DNA of 64,000 nt from Streptomyces sp. 3214.6 (GTDB taxonomy: Bacteria; Actinomycetota; Actinomycetes; Streptomycetales; Streptomycetaceae), in assembly GCF_900129855.1 (NCBI RefSeq), contig NZ_LT670819.1, forward strand, positions 1,612,001 through 1,676,000, written 5' to 3'. Within the stretch, counting starts at the first letter, position 1. Each line of letters begins with the position of its first letter. The translations under genes were made by a program, and so were the position numbers. The notes under the pieces were generated by a model that saw only the letters and a program-made list of their open reading frames with translations, ran no database searches and was not told the DNA's origin. Shown piece by piece: positions 52,385 through 60,145 of the stretch.

Positions 52385-53414
52385 CGAGTTCACGGCTTGC
52401 CTCGCGGAAGCGGTCCAGGCAGCGGCCCCACGGTCCACCGACGCCGAAGTCCAGCAGATGGGGCGTCAGGGCCGCCGAGAAGTCGGCGCTGGACTCGCGT
52501 GGCAGCAGGGACGGCAGGTTGTCGATGGCGATCAGGTCGAGCGGGGGTTCCTTGCGCAGGCGGCGCACAGGGTCCGTCCACTCGGTGGTGCGGTCGTACA
52601 CCGGCAGGACGTTGAGGGGCGATCCAACGTCGCAGGTGACGTCGGAGAGGGTGCGCAGCCGGCGGGCCGGGTCGTCGAGGTCCTCCTCTCGGACGAACGG
52701 CGGCACCGGGGTCGTGGCGAGGACACAGTTGACCAGCACGTCGTGGGCCAGCAGGGCGGAGCGGTCCAGGTCGCGGGTCTCGGCGAGGTCCCAGCAGGTG
52801 GGGTCGGCGCCGGCCGTGGTGAACGCGAGCCGTGCACCCCGGCCGCTGCGGCCCAGGGCGCCGACGACGAGAGCGGCGAACTCCTCGTCGCCGGGGGCCG
52901 GACGCAGCGTCTCGTCCAACTCCTCCTTGCCGGTGGGTCGCAGGGGCGCGAGGAGCCTGCCCCGGTGCTGGAGGACGGCCAGCGCCGCGCCCAGGTAGCC
53001 CGCCCAGAATCCGAACGCGGCGAGGCGACGCCCGTGGTCGTCGACCAGGTACTCCAGGTCGAGAAGCGCCCCTCCCCCGGCGGCGAACCGGCGCAACAGG
53101 TCGGCCGCGCCCGGCTGTTGCTTGTAGGCGTGCCCGAAGAAGACATGACGGTGCGCCAACTCACCAGGCTCGTCCGGGAGTTCCTTCAGGCCGAGGACGA
53201 CGGCGTCGCGCGGCGCGGACACCCAGGAGCCCGCGGGGACGATCCGGGCGCCGACGGCCTCGTACTCCTGAGTCGGGTGGACGCGCTGCGGGGAGTCCTC
53301 GACGGTCAGGTGCACGCCGGCCTCGACGAGGCGGCGGGCGTCATCGGGGACGACCGGGGTGCGCCGTTCGGTGGTGCGGGCCTCATGACGCAGCCACAGG
53401 TGCAGTTCGGTCAT
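52359..53414 (-). CDS. Saccharopine dehydrogenase (lysine-forming, LYS1-like)
   Basis: The 351-residue protein is of the alanine dehydrogenase/LYS1 type. The N-terminus LWLRHEARTTERRTPVVPDD is the signature start of LYS1 proteins, where Lys/Arg and Glu bind substrate. It is followed by VLGLKELPDEPGELAHRHVF, FFGHAYKQQPGAADLLRRF and DLEYLVDDHGRRLAAFGFWA. The late SDVTCDVGSPLNVLP and IDNLPSLLPRESS complete the family pattern. The start ATG overlaps the upstream oxidase stop (ATGA). Bacterial saccharopine pathways are uncommon, so the reaction is likely but the direction (lysine use or making) is not clear. The C-terminus lies inside the repeat array. Confidence 0.88.
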   Translation of the reverse strand: MTELHLWLRHEARTTERRTPVVPDDARRLVEAGVHLTVEDSPQRVHPTQEYEAVGARIVPAGSWVSAPRDAVVLGLKELPDEPGELAHRHVFFGHAYKQQPGAADLLRRFAAGGGALLDLEYLVDDHGRRLAAFGFWAGYLGAALAVLQHRGRLLAPLRPTGKEELDETLRPAPGDEEFAALVVGALGRSGRGARLAFTTAGADPTCWDLAETRDLDRSALLAHDVLVNCVLATTPVPPFVREEDLDDPARRLRTLSDVTCDVGSPLNVLPVYDRTTEWTDPVRRLRKEPPLDLIAIDNLPSLLPRESSADFSAALTPHLLDFGVGGPWGRCLDRFREASRELGVTEGGSQ

Positions 53415-54556
53415 ACGCGGTTGACCTCCGGACGCGGGGCGTCGGCCGCGAAACGGTCGGCGCTCAGGGGGGTGACGTCCACGAAGGGTACGCGGCCGAG
53501 GTACAGGTCGCGGACGACCTCGCCGACCGCCGGGCCCTGAAGGAAACCGTGACCGGAGAAGCCGGTCGCATACAGAAAGCGGGATACCGAAGACGCCTCG
53601 CCGATCAGGGCGTTGTGGTCCGGGGTGACCTCGTACAGGCCCGCCCAGCCGCCCATGCGGCGCAGGTCGAGCAGGGCGGGAGCGCGGTGCTCCATGGCGG
53701 CGGTGAGGCGGGGGATCCACCGGTCGTGGGTGTCGGTGGCGAAGCCGGGGCGTTCGTCCGGGTCGGACATGCCGACCAGGAGGCCGGGGCCCTCCCTGTG
53801 GAAGTAGAGGGTGCTGGTGAAGTCGATGGTCATGGGGAGGTCCGGCGGGAGGGCGGGGACCGGTTCGGTGACCGCGATCTGGCGGCGCAGCGGCTGCACC
53901 GGCAGGTCCACTCCGGCCATCGCGCCGACGGCCCTGGACCAGGCGCCGGCCGCGCAGATCACCGTGTCGGTGGTGATGCGGCCGAGGGTGGTCTGCACGG
54001 CGGTGATGGCGGCGCCCTGCCGTTCGATGCCGGTGACGGCGGTGTGCCGCAGGATGCGCGCACCGCACCTGCGGGCGGCGGCCGCGTACCCGTGGACGAC
54101 GGCTTCCGGTGTGCAGTGGCCGTCGTCGGGCGAGAACGCGGCCGCGTGTAACCCCTCGGTCCTGATCAGCGGGGAGAGGCGCTGCGCCTCGGCCGGGCCG
54201 ATCATCCGGCTGGGCACCCCGAGCGCGTTCTGCAGCCGCACCCCGGTCTCGAAGGAGGCGACCTCCTCGGGCGTGGACAGCAGGAAGAGGTAGCCGACGC
54301 GGTGCAGCCCGATGTCGTGTCCGATCTCCTCGCCGAACCGCCCGAACGCCTCCAGGCTGCGCGCTCCGAGCTGGATGTTCAGTTCGTCGGAGAACTGGGC
54401 GCGCACCCCGCCCGCTGCCTTCGAGGTCGAGCCGGCGGCGAGTTCGTCCCGCTCCAGCAGCAGGACGTCACGGACGCCGGCGGCGGCGAGATGGTAGGCG
54501 ATGCTGGTGCCCATCACCCCGCCGCCGATGACGACGACCGAGGCATGTGTGTTCAC
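53411..54556 (-). CDS. FAD-dependent amine oxidoreductase (DAO/sarcosine oxidase beta-like)
   Basis: The 381-residue protein has the N-terminal FAD motif VVVIGGGVMGTSIAYHLAAA with the acidic end LLERDE, STSKAAGGVRAQF, the mid DTVICAAGAWS strand and the C-terminal YATGFSGHGFLQGPAVGEV, all typical of the glycine oxidase/D-amino-acid oxidase superfamily. It oxidises a secondary amine or amino acid. It begins a leftward operon with LYS1-like and LYS9-like genes through a 4-nt overlap; L-pipecolate, saccharopine-derived imines or a similar amine are candidate substrates, by inference only. Confidence 0.91.
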   Translation of the reverse strand: MNTHASVVVIGGGVMGTSIAYHLAAAGVRDVLLLERDELAAGSTSKAAGGVRAQFSDELNIQLGARSLEAFGRFGEEIGHDIGLHRVGYLFLLSTPEEVASFETGVRLQNALGVPSRMIGPAEAQRLSPLIRTEGLHAAAFSPDDGHCTPEAVVHGYAAAARRCGARILRHTAVTGIERQGAAITAVQTTLGRITTDTVICAAGAWSRAVGAMAGVDLPVQPLRRQIAVTEPVPALPPDLPMTIDFTSTLYFHREGPGLLVGMSDPDERPGFATDTHDRWIPRLTAAMEHRAPALLDLRRMGGWAGLYEVTPDHNALIGEASSVSRFLYATGFSGHGFLQGPAVGEVVRDLYLGRVPFVDVTPLSADRFAADAPRPEVNRV

Positions 54557-54669
54557 GCGAGCGGCTCCTTTCGGCGGCGGCCCCGGCCCGGTTGCCGGAG
54601 CCGAGGCTGTAGTACGCCGTGACCGCCGTGATCCCTACCCGTGTGGGCGGCGGTGCGAAGCGCGCGCGC

Positions 54670-55329
54670 TCAGGACCAGTGCGCCACCGCGTCCAGGTGG
54701 GGCAGCCGGTGGTCCATGCGCTCCCGCTTGGTGCGCAGGTAGGTGATGTTGTTCTCGCACGGCTCGATCAGCAGCGGCACCTCCTCGGCGACCTTGATGC
54801 CGTTGTCCACCAGCGCCTCGCGCTTGCGCGGGTTGTTCGACATCAGGCGGACGGAGCGCACGCCGAGATCGCGCAGGATGTCGGCGGCCACCTTGTAGTC
54901 GCGGGCGTCCACCGGGAAGCCGAGCGCCACGTTCGCCTCGACCGTGTCCAGGCCCTCCGCCTGCAGCGCCATCGCCCGCAGCTTGCCCAGCAGCCCGATC
55001 CCGCGCCCCTCGTGCCCACGCAGGTAGACGACTATGCCGCGGCCCTCGTCGACGACCGCGCGCAGCGCGGACTCCAGCTGGTCGCCGCACTCGCAGTGCT
55101 GGGAGCCGAACGCGTCGCCGGTCAGGCACTCCGAGTGCAGCCGGGTCAGCACGTCCTCGGCGCCGATCTCCCCGTAGACCAGCGCGACTTGTTCGTCGCC
55201 GCGGTCGTGGTCCAGGTAACCGACCGCCTGGAATTTGCCGTACACGGTGGGCAAGGGCGCATTCACCACGCGTTCCACACCGGTGCGCTGGGGGGTCTTC
55301 GTGCCGAGTACGCCAATGTTGTCTGTCAT
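54670..55329 (-). CDS. GTP cyclohydrolase II with Tyr-to-Met change (FAPy-forming type)
   Basis: Stand-alone GTP cyclohydrolase II of 219 residues. Zinc ligands Cys68, Cys79 and Cys81 are intact (HSECLTGDAF, HCECG), as are YLRGHEGRGIGL and MSNNPRK. At the site equivalent to E. coli RibA Tyr105 (KIRAYALQ) this protein has Met120 (KLRAMALQ). Work on Streptomyces coelicolor paralogues showed that this exchange makes the enzyme stop at the N-formyl intermediate FAPy, as GTP cyclohydrolase III does. It therefore probably does not serve riboflavin synthesis. Only 38 bp separate its start from the divergent creatininase-family gene, a candidate deformylase. AGGA lies 8 nt upstream of the ATG. Confidence 0.93.
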   Translation of the reverse strand: MTDNIGVLGTKTPQRTGVERVVNAPLPTVYGKFQAVGYLDHDRGDEQVALVYGEIGAEDVLTRLHSECLTGDAFGSQHCECGDQLESALRAVVDEGRGIVVYLRGHEGRGIGLLGKLRAMALQAEGLDTVEANVALGFPVDARDYKVAADILRDLGVRSVRLMSNNPRKREALVDNGIKVAEEVPLLIEPCENNITYLRTKRERMDHRLPHLDAVAHWS

Positions 55330-55367
55330 GATCTGGTTCCTAAGCAGAGACGAAGGGCCGGGAAAAG

Positions 55368-56198
55368 ATGAGTGGTTCGGACATACGGTCGGCGGCGTCG
55401 GCGACGTACGGACAGGTGCCGACGGACACTACCGAAGACGTACGGACCCGGGGTGCCGGAGTTCCCACGCAGGTGGCGGTCCTTCCCGTCGGAAGCTTTG
55501 AACAGCACGGTCCGTACCTGCCGTTGGCGACGGACACACTGGTCGCCTGCGCCATCGCCCGGGAGATCGCCGAGGCGTTCCCGGTGCACCTCCTTCCGCC
55601 GGTGACCATCGCCTGCTCGCACGAGCACGCGGCCTGGCCGGGGACCGTCAGCATCTCCTCCGTGACCCTTCACGCGGTGGTACGGGACATCGCGGCGTCA
55701 CTGCGCCGCTCGGGCGTCGAGGCCCTGGTGCTGGTCAACGGACACGGCGGGAACTACGTCCTGGGCAATGTCGTCCAGGAGTCCTCCGCCGCAGGCGAAC
55801 GGATGGCTCTCTTCCCGGCCCCGGAGGACTGGGAGACGGCGCTGGAGCGGTCCGGGGTCGCGACGTCGTTGCTCACCGACATGCACGCCGGGGAGATCGA
55901 GACCTCGATCCTGTTGCACGCCCACCCCGAACTCGTCCGGCCCGGTTACGAGTCGGCCGATTTCGTCGCGGACGACCGTCGCCATCTGCTCACGCTGGGA
56001 ATGTCCGCCTATACCGATTCGGGCGTCATCGGCCGTCCTTCCCTGGGGTCGGCGGAAAAGGGGAAGGAACTCCTGGCGAGCCTGGCGGAATCCTTCGGAG
56101 CGTATTTCTCGTTGCTGACTTCGGCGGATTCGGGAACCGAAAAGGAAGCAACCGAGGCGGCCGGCGCCGCGACGGACGATTCCGTGCGGTCGTCGTAG
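55368..56198 (+). CDS. Creatininase-family amidohydrolase (candidate FAPy deformylase)
   Basis: The 276-residue protein has the creatininase metal sites: LPVGSFEQHGPYLPLATD (Glu, His, Asp), LVNGHGGNYVLGNV and HAGEIETSILL. CSHEHAAWPGTVSIS is also conserved. Known members include creatininase, MftE and the archaeal formamide hydrolase ArfB, which removes the formyl group of FAPy in riboflavin/F420 synthesis. Given the FAPy-type cyclohydrolase next door, an ArfB-like reaction is the best guess; the sequence alone does not prove it. The start region is poorly conserved. Its last 190 nt overlap, antisense, the end of the flippase-like gene. Confidence 0.9.
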   Translation: MSGSDIRSAASATYGQVPTDTTEDVRTRGAGVPTQVAVLPVGSFEQHGPYLPLATDTLVACAIAREIAEAFPVHLLPPVTIACSHEHAAWPGTVSISSVTLHAVVRDIAASLRRSGVEALVLVNGHGGNYVLGNVVQESSAAGERMALFPAPEDWETALERSGVATSLLTDMHAGEIETSILLHAHPELVRPGYESADFVADDRRHLLTLGMSAYTDSGVIGRPSLGSAEKGKELLASLAESFGAYFSLLTSADSGTEKEATEAAGAATDDSVRSS

Positions 56199-57367
56199 CG
56201 CCGCTCGTCGCCCTCGGGGCCGGCCATGTCGTCGGCCCCGGCCCCGGCTCCTCCGCGCAGCCCGGCGTACCAGCGGACGACCAGCACGACCGCGCCGGGC
56301 AGCGCCGCCACGAAGCTGAGCACGCCGTAGACGACGGCGACCGCGAGGCCGGTGCTCGCGCCGAGTCCGGCGGCGCCGAACGCCCAGGCGGTGACGCCCT
56401 CGCGGGGGCCCCAGCCGCCGACGTTCAGCGGCAGGCCCATGGCCAGCAGGGCGAGGACGGCGATCGGCAGCAGCGCGAGGGCGGAGGCCCCGGAGCCGGC
56501 GACCCGGGCGGCCACGACGAACATGCCGAGGTGCCCGGCCAGCACGACCGCCGACGACAGGGCGACGCCCGGCGCGTTGCGCCGCGACAGCAGTCCCTCG
56601 CGTGCCTCGGTCAGCGCCGCCCGCAGCCGCCCGCCGCGGCGCGGCTTCGAGGAGTTCATGCGAACGGCGAGGACGACGGCGAGCGCGCCCACCGCGGCGA
56701 ACAGGACCGGCGCGGCGATCTGCCGGGCGTCCTGCATGACCGGTGACGGCAGGGTCAGCAGGACCGTTACGCCTGCCACGACCAGGACGAGTTGTCCGGC
56801 GGTGCGCTCCAGGACCACGGCCCGCACGCCGCGTCCGACGTCGCCGGCGCTCTGCCCGTGCCGCACCGCGCGGTGCACGTCGCCGAGGACGCCGCCGGGC
56901 AGGGCCGCGTTGAGGAACAGGGCCCGGTAGTAGTCGGCGACGGCCGGACCCAGCGGCAGCCGGATCCGCAGGGCGCGGGCCACCAGCGCCCACCGCCAGG
57001 CGCTGAACACGGTGGTGACGGCGCCGATCCCGAGCGCCACCAGCAGCGTCGGCGCGTCGATCCGCCGCAGTCCGTCGAGGAAGACGCCGGTGCCCAGCCG
57101 CCACAGCAGGGCGGTGAGGATGACGACCCCGGCGACGGTCCCGGTGTGCGTGCGGACGGCGCGGTTGCCGAGCAGCGCGCGCAGCCGGGAGGGCTTCTTC
57201 GTGTGCGGCGCGGTCACGATGACGCCGATGCGGGCCTCGGACACGGCGGCGTCGGTATGGGCCACCGACGGGCTGCGCAGGGGCCGTCGTACGAGCGGCC
57301 CGGTCCCCTCGCTCCACACCACCGGCGCCGCGGTCTGCACCCGGGGGCCCACCGTCTCCGCGCTCAT
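56009..57367 (-). CDS. Flippase-like membrane protein (LPG synthase TM / UPF0104 type)
   Basis: The 452-residue protein has about eight transmembrane segments from residue 70 (THTGTVAGVVILTALLWRLG) to about 385, with WRWALVARALRIRLPLGPAV, NAALPGGVLGDVHRAVRHG and LPLNVGGWGPREGVTAWAFG, the hallmarks of the AglD/YbhN/lysylphosphatidylglycerol-synthase membrane domain. No catalytic LPG-synthase GNAT domain is present, so it may move or anchor a lipid-linked compound. The ATG overlaps the methyltransferase stop (ATGA). Its C-terminal tail of about 63 residues is coded antisense to the creatininase-family gene. It is the last gene of the leftward operon. Confidence 0.86.
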   Translation of the reverse strand: MSAETVGPRVQTAAPVVWSEGTGPLVRRPLRSPSVAHTDAAVSEARIGVIVTAPHTKKPSRLRALLGNRAVRTHTGTVAGVVILTALLWRLGTGVFLDGLRRIDAPTLLVALGIGAVTTVFSAWRWALVARALRIRLPLGPAVADYYRALFLNAALPGGVLGDVHRAVRHGQSAGDVGRGVRAVVLERTAGQLVLVVAGVTVLLTLPSPVMQDARQIAAPVLFAAVGALAVVLAVRMNSSKPRRGGRLRAALTEAREGLLSRRNAPGVALSSAVVLAGHLGMFVVAARVAGSGASALALLPIAVLALLAMGLPLNVGGWGPREGVTAWAFGAAGLGASTGLAVAVVYGVLSFVAALPGAVVLVVRWYAGLRGGAGAGADDMAGPEGDERRYDDRTESSVAAPAASVASFSVPESAEVSNEKYAPKDSARLARSSFPFSADPREGRPMTPESV

Positions 57368-58422
57368 CACGCCCCGCCCGTCGGCCGGGCCAGTGCCAGC
57401 AGGTCGCTGTGGTGGACGGTGACGTGCAGGTCGCCCGCCGCGCAGGCCGCCAGTCGGGCGGCGAGGTAGGACTCGGCGCGCTCGGCCAGTTCGGGGCGCT
57501 CCTCCACGGCCGCGCCGACCCAGCCGCGCAGCCACTGCGCGGTCAGGCCGACGTTCTCGGGGCCGAGCCGCCAGGGACTCGGGTGCACCTTGACGGTCGC
57601 GCCGTGGGCGGCGAACGCCTCGCAGGCCACGCTCACCGCGTCGGGGCCGAGGAGGCCGCCGCGCCGCTGGTGGTCGTTGAAGGCGGCGGCGAGGTCCGCG
57701 TCCAGCGGGTCCGGCGTGCTGAACTCGACGCGCCCGGCGACCGAAAGCGTCAGCAGCGCCGGGCAGCCCGCGCCCGCACAGGCCGCCGCGAGGGTCTCGA
57801 CCTCCTCGCGGGTGAGGACGTCGAGCAGGGCGGAGGCGGTGACCAGCGAGGCGCCGAGCAGTGCGTCCGGGGTGAGGCGGGCGACGTCGCCGCGCCGCGT
57901 CTCGACGGTGACCCGGCTGCCGTCGGCGGCCGCGCGCGGGGAGGCGACGGCGGCGAAGTGCAGGAGGTAGGGGTCGCGGTCGTGCAGCACCCAGTGCTGG
58001 GCGCCGTCGAGGCGGGGGGCGAGCCAGCGGCCCATGGAGCCGGTGCCGCAGCCCAGGTCGTGGATGGCGAACCCGCTGCGGCCGGGCAGATTGGCCAGCC
58101 GGATCCGCAGCGGGTCCAGCAGGTCCAGCGCCCGCGCGGCGGCGTCGGCGGGCTCGCGCAGCTCCAGCCACTCGGGGGCGTACCGCGGCTGCTCGTCCGG
58201 CCCGCTGTCCCGCAGCCGCACGGTGGGCCGCTCACCGGGCCGGCCCATGGGCCCGGCGCCGGCGATGACGCTCTGAACACCGGCGTTCGCCACGGAGTTC
58301 GCGCCCGAGTCCGCGCCGAATACGGCCTCCACCACGGAAACAGCCTCCTTCCGGCCCGGCTGTGCCGGGATGCCGCCCACGCGTCGTGCCACGTCGGCCG
58401 GGGTCGCCGTCGTCTTCCTCAT
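57367..58422 (-). CDS. Class I SAM-dependent methyltransferase
   Basis: The 351-residue protein has about 110 residues of poorly conserved N-terminus, then motif I FAIHDLGCGTGSMGRWLA, acidic motif II (HWVLHDRDPYLLHFA), and LVTASALLDVLTREEVETLA as motifs III-IV. The rest is the Rossmann-like methyltransferase fold. Substrate unknown. It is translationally coupled at both ends by 4-nt overlaps: with GT4 upstream and with the flippase-like gene downstream. Methylation of the pathway's GTP-derived base or sugar would fit the cluster, but this is inference. Confidence 0.88.
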   Translation of the reverse strand: MRKTTATPADVARRVGGIPAQPGRKEAVSVVEAVFGADSGANSVANAGVQSVIAGAGPMGRPGERPTVRLRDSGPDEQPRYAPEWLELREPADAAARALDLLDPLRIRLANLPGRSGFAIHDLGCGTGSMGRWLAPRLDGAQHWVLHDRDPYLLHFAAVASPRAAADGSRVTVETRRGDVARLTPDALLGASLVTASALLDVLTREEVETLAAACAGAGCPALLTLSVAGRVEFSTPDPLDADLAAAFNDHQRRGGLLGPDAVSVACEAFAAHGATVKVHPSPWRLGPENVGLTAQWLRGWVGAAVEERPELAERAESYLAARLAACAAGDLHVTVHHSDLLALARPTGGA

Positions 58423-59639
58423 GCCGCCCTCCGGGGTTCGCTGGGAAGCCGGCCGAGGACTCCGGCCAGGCTCTGGGCGGTGGTCGCCCAGCCGTTCAGG
58501 GCCGCGCGGCGGCCTCGCGCGGCGGCCTTGAGACGGCGCCGTACGTCGGCCTCGCCGAACCAGCCGCGCAGTTCGGCCGCGAGGGCGGCCGGGTCCTCCG
58601 GCGGGACGAGGATGCCGGGGACACCGCCGTCGGGGGCGCGGCCGACCGCCTCGGGCAGCCCGCCGACGTCCGTCGCGAGGACGGGGATGCCGCGGGCGAG
58701 CGCCTCGGTGACGGCCATGCCGTAGGTCTCGGCGTAGGAGGTGAGGACCATCAGGTCGGCGGAGGCGTAGGCGGCGTCGAGGTCGGCGCCGGCCTTCGGG
58801 CCCGCGAGCTCCAGCCGGTCCTCAAGGCCGTATCTGGCGATGAGGCCGCGCAGATGGGCGACGTATTCCGGGTCCTGTCCGAGGCCGCCCACGCACACAC
58901 AGCTCCACGGCAGGTCTCGCGCCGCGGCCAGCGCCTCGACCAGCCGGTGCTGGCCCTTGCGCGGGGTCACGGCGGCCACGCACAGCAGGCGGGAGACGCC
59001 GTCGGTGCCGGAGGCGAGGGGGGCGATGTCGGCGCCGGGCGCGGCGACGTGCACCCGCTCGGGGGCGAGGCCGTGGTGGGAGACGAGGCGGCGCACGGCC
59101 CACTCGCTGGTGGCGACGACGGCGGGCACGGCCCGCAGCACGGCCCGTTCCTTGGCGTCGAGTTCGGCCGCCACCTCGGGCGCGATGCCCCGCTCGTCAC
59201 CGAGCGGAAGGTGGACGAGGACGACGAGCCGCAGCCGCTCCGCCTCGGGGGCGATGATCTCCGGGACCCCGCAGGCGACCAGCCCGTCGATGAGGACGAC
59301 CGTGCCGTCGGGGAACTCCCGCAACGTGTGAGCCAGTTCCGCGCGGGCGGCCGCCTCCGGGCGGGGCCAGGAACCGTTCACCAGGTGCTTGTGGACCTGC
59401 CAGCCGAAGCCGGGCAGATCCAGGCAGAGGCGCCGGTCGTAGGCGTTGCCGCCGCTCGGGTTCGCCGGGTCGTCGACCCCGCCCGGCATCACGAAGTGCA
59501 CGGAGCGCAGCGACATGGGGATGATCCCGCCGATCTTGGGAAGCGGCGCCTGCGCAGGCACGTACATGAGCGGGGCCTTCTGCACGGGCTGTGAGGTCGG
59601 GACGGTCTGCACGGTCTTCTCGAGGGTCACATCGGTCAC
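58419..59639 (-). CDS. Glycosyltransferase family 4 (GT-B fold)
   Basis: The 406-residue protein has the GT-B two-domain architecture. In the N-terminal half [20 protein letters not shown] is a typical GT4 acceptor-site opening. In the C-terminal half [40 protein letters not shown] (EX7E motif) and [13 protein letters not shown] bind the nucleotide sugar. It transfers a sugar with retention of configuration. The GTG start overlaps the PTPS-homologue stop by 4 nt. Cluster context implies it glycosylates the GTP-derived product or a lipid carrier. Confidence 0.91.
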   Translation of the reverse strand: MTDVTLEKTVQTVPTSQPVQKAPLMYVPAQAPLPKIGGIIPMSLRSVHFVMPGGVDDPANPSGGNAYDRRLCLDLPGFGWQVHKHLVNGSWPRPEAAARAELAHTLREFPDGTVVLIDGLVACGVPEIIAPEAERLRLVVLVHLPLGDERGIAPEVAAELDAKERAVLRAVPAVVATSEWAVRRLVSHHGLAPERVHVAAPGADIAPLASGTDGVSRLLCVAAVTPRKGQHRLVEALAAARDLPWSCVCVGGLGQDPEYVAHLRGLIARYGLEDRLELAGPKAGADLDAAYASADLMVLTSYAETYGMAVTEALARGIPVLATDVGGLPEAVGRAPDGGVPGILVPPEDPAALAAELRGWFGEADVRRRLKAAARGRRAALNGWATTAQSLAGVLGRLPSEPRRAA

Positions 59640-60034
59640 AGGGCACGCTCGTAACTCGCCCAGGCGATGTGCGACTCGTGCAGCGTGACCGCGATGGCGG
59701 CGATGCCCCGGGCGCCCTCACCGAGCGCGCCCTTGTTGATCCGCTCCGCGAGGCGGTCGGCGACGACCTTGGCGAGGAACTCCGTCGACGTGTTGACGCC
59801 CGCGAAGTCGGGCTCGTTGTCGAGGTTGCGGTAGTTCAGCTCGCTGACCACGGCACCGAGTTCCTGCGTGGCCAGTCCGATGTCGACGACGATGTTGTCG
59901 TCGTCCAGCTGCTCGCGGCGGAAGGTGGCGTCCACGAGGAACGTCGCTCCGTGCAGGCGCTGCGCGGGTCCGAAGACCTCGCCGCGGAAGCTGTGGGCGA
60001 TCATGATGTGATCGCGGACGGTGACACTGAACAA
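59636..60034 (-). CDS. PTPS/QueD-like T-fold protein lacking catalytic residues
   Basis: The 132-residue protein has the tunnelling fold of 6-pyruvoyl-tetrahydropterin synthase/QueD, but the active site is changed. There is no Cys in the whole protein, so the catalytic nucleophile is gone, and the zinc motif HGH reads HGA (His28, Ala30), leaving only His14 and His28 as ligands. The pterin-anchoring Glu120 ([13 protein letters not shown]) is kept. I recall that the S. coelicolor homologue was crystallised and reported to lack zinc and PTPS activity but keep a pterin-like pocket. It starts with TTG, with GGAGG 8 nt upstream. It may bind or convert a FAPy-derived pterin-like compound by new chemistry. 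Confidence 0.9.
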   Translation of the reverse strand: MFSVTVRDHIMIAHSFRGEVFGPAQRLHGATFLVDATFRREQLDDDNIVVDIGLATQELGAVVSELNYRNLDNEPDFAGVNTSTEFLAKVVADRLAERINKGALGEGARGIAAIAVTLHESHIAWASYERAL

Positions 60035-60145
60035 CGGACGACCCTCCAGGTGCGGCGCGTCTGGTCCCCCGGCCGTTGGCCGCCGGGGGATGCCGTGTAG
60101 TACGGCTCTTCGCTTCCCCCCGTTCAGCCCGATCTCACTCTTTTC

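Noticed and set aside
54670..55329. Riboflavin biosynthesis as the role of the ribA homologue
   Set aside because: No other rib gene is nearby and the Tyr-to-Met change predicts a different product. A broken bifunctional RibBA was also considered, but stand-alone GTP cyclohydrolase II of this size is normal.
56009..58171. 720-aa version of the flippase-like protein
   Set aside because: The extra N-terminus lies over the methyltransferase gene and is Arg/Pro/Gly-rich. The ATG at 57367 overlaps the methyltransferase stop as expected for coupling.
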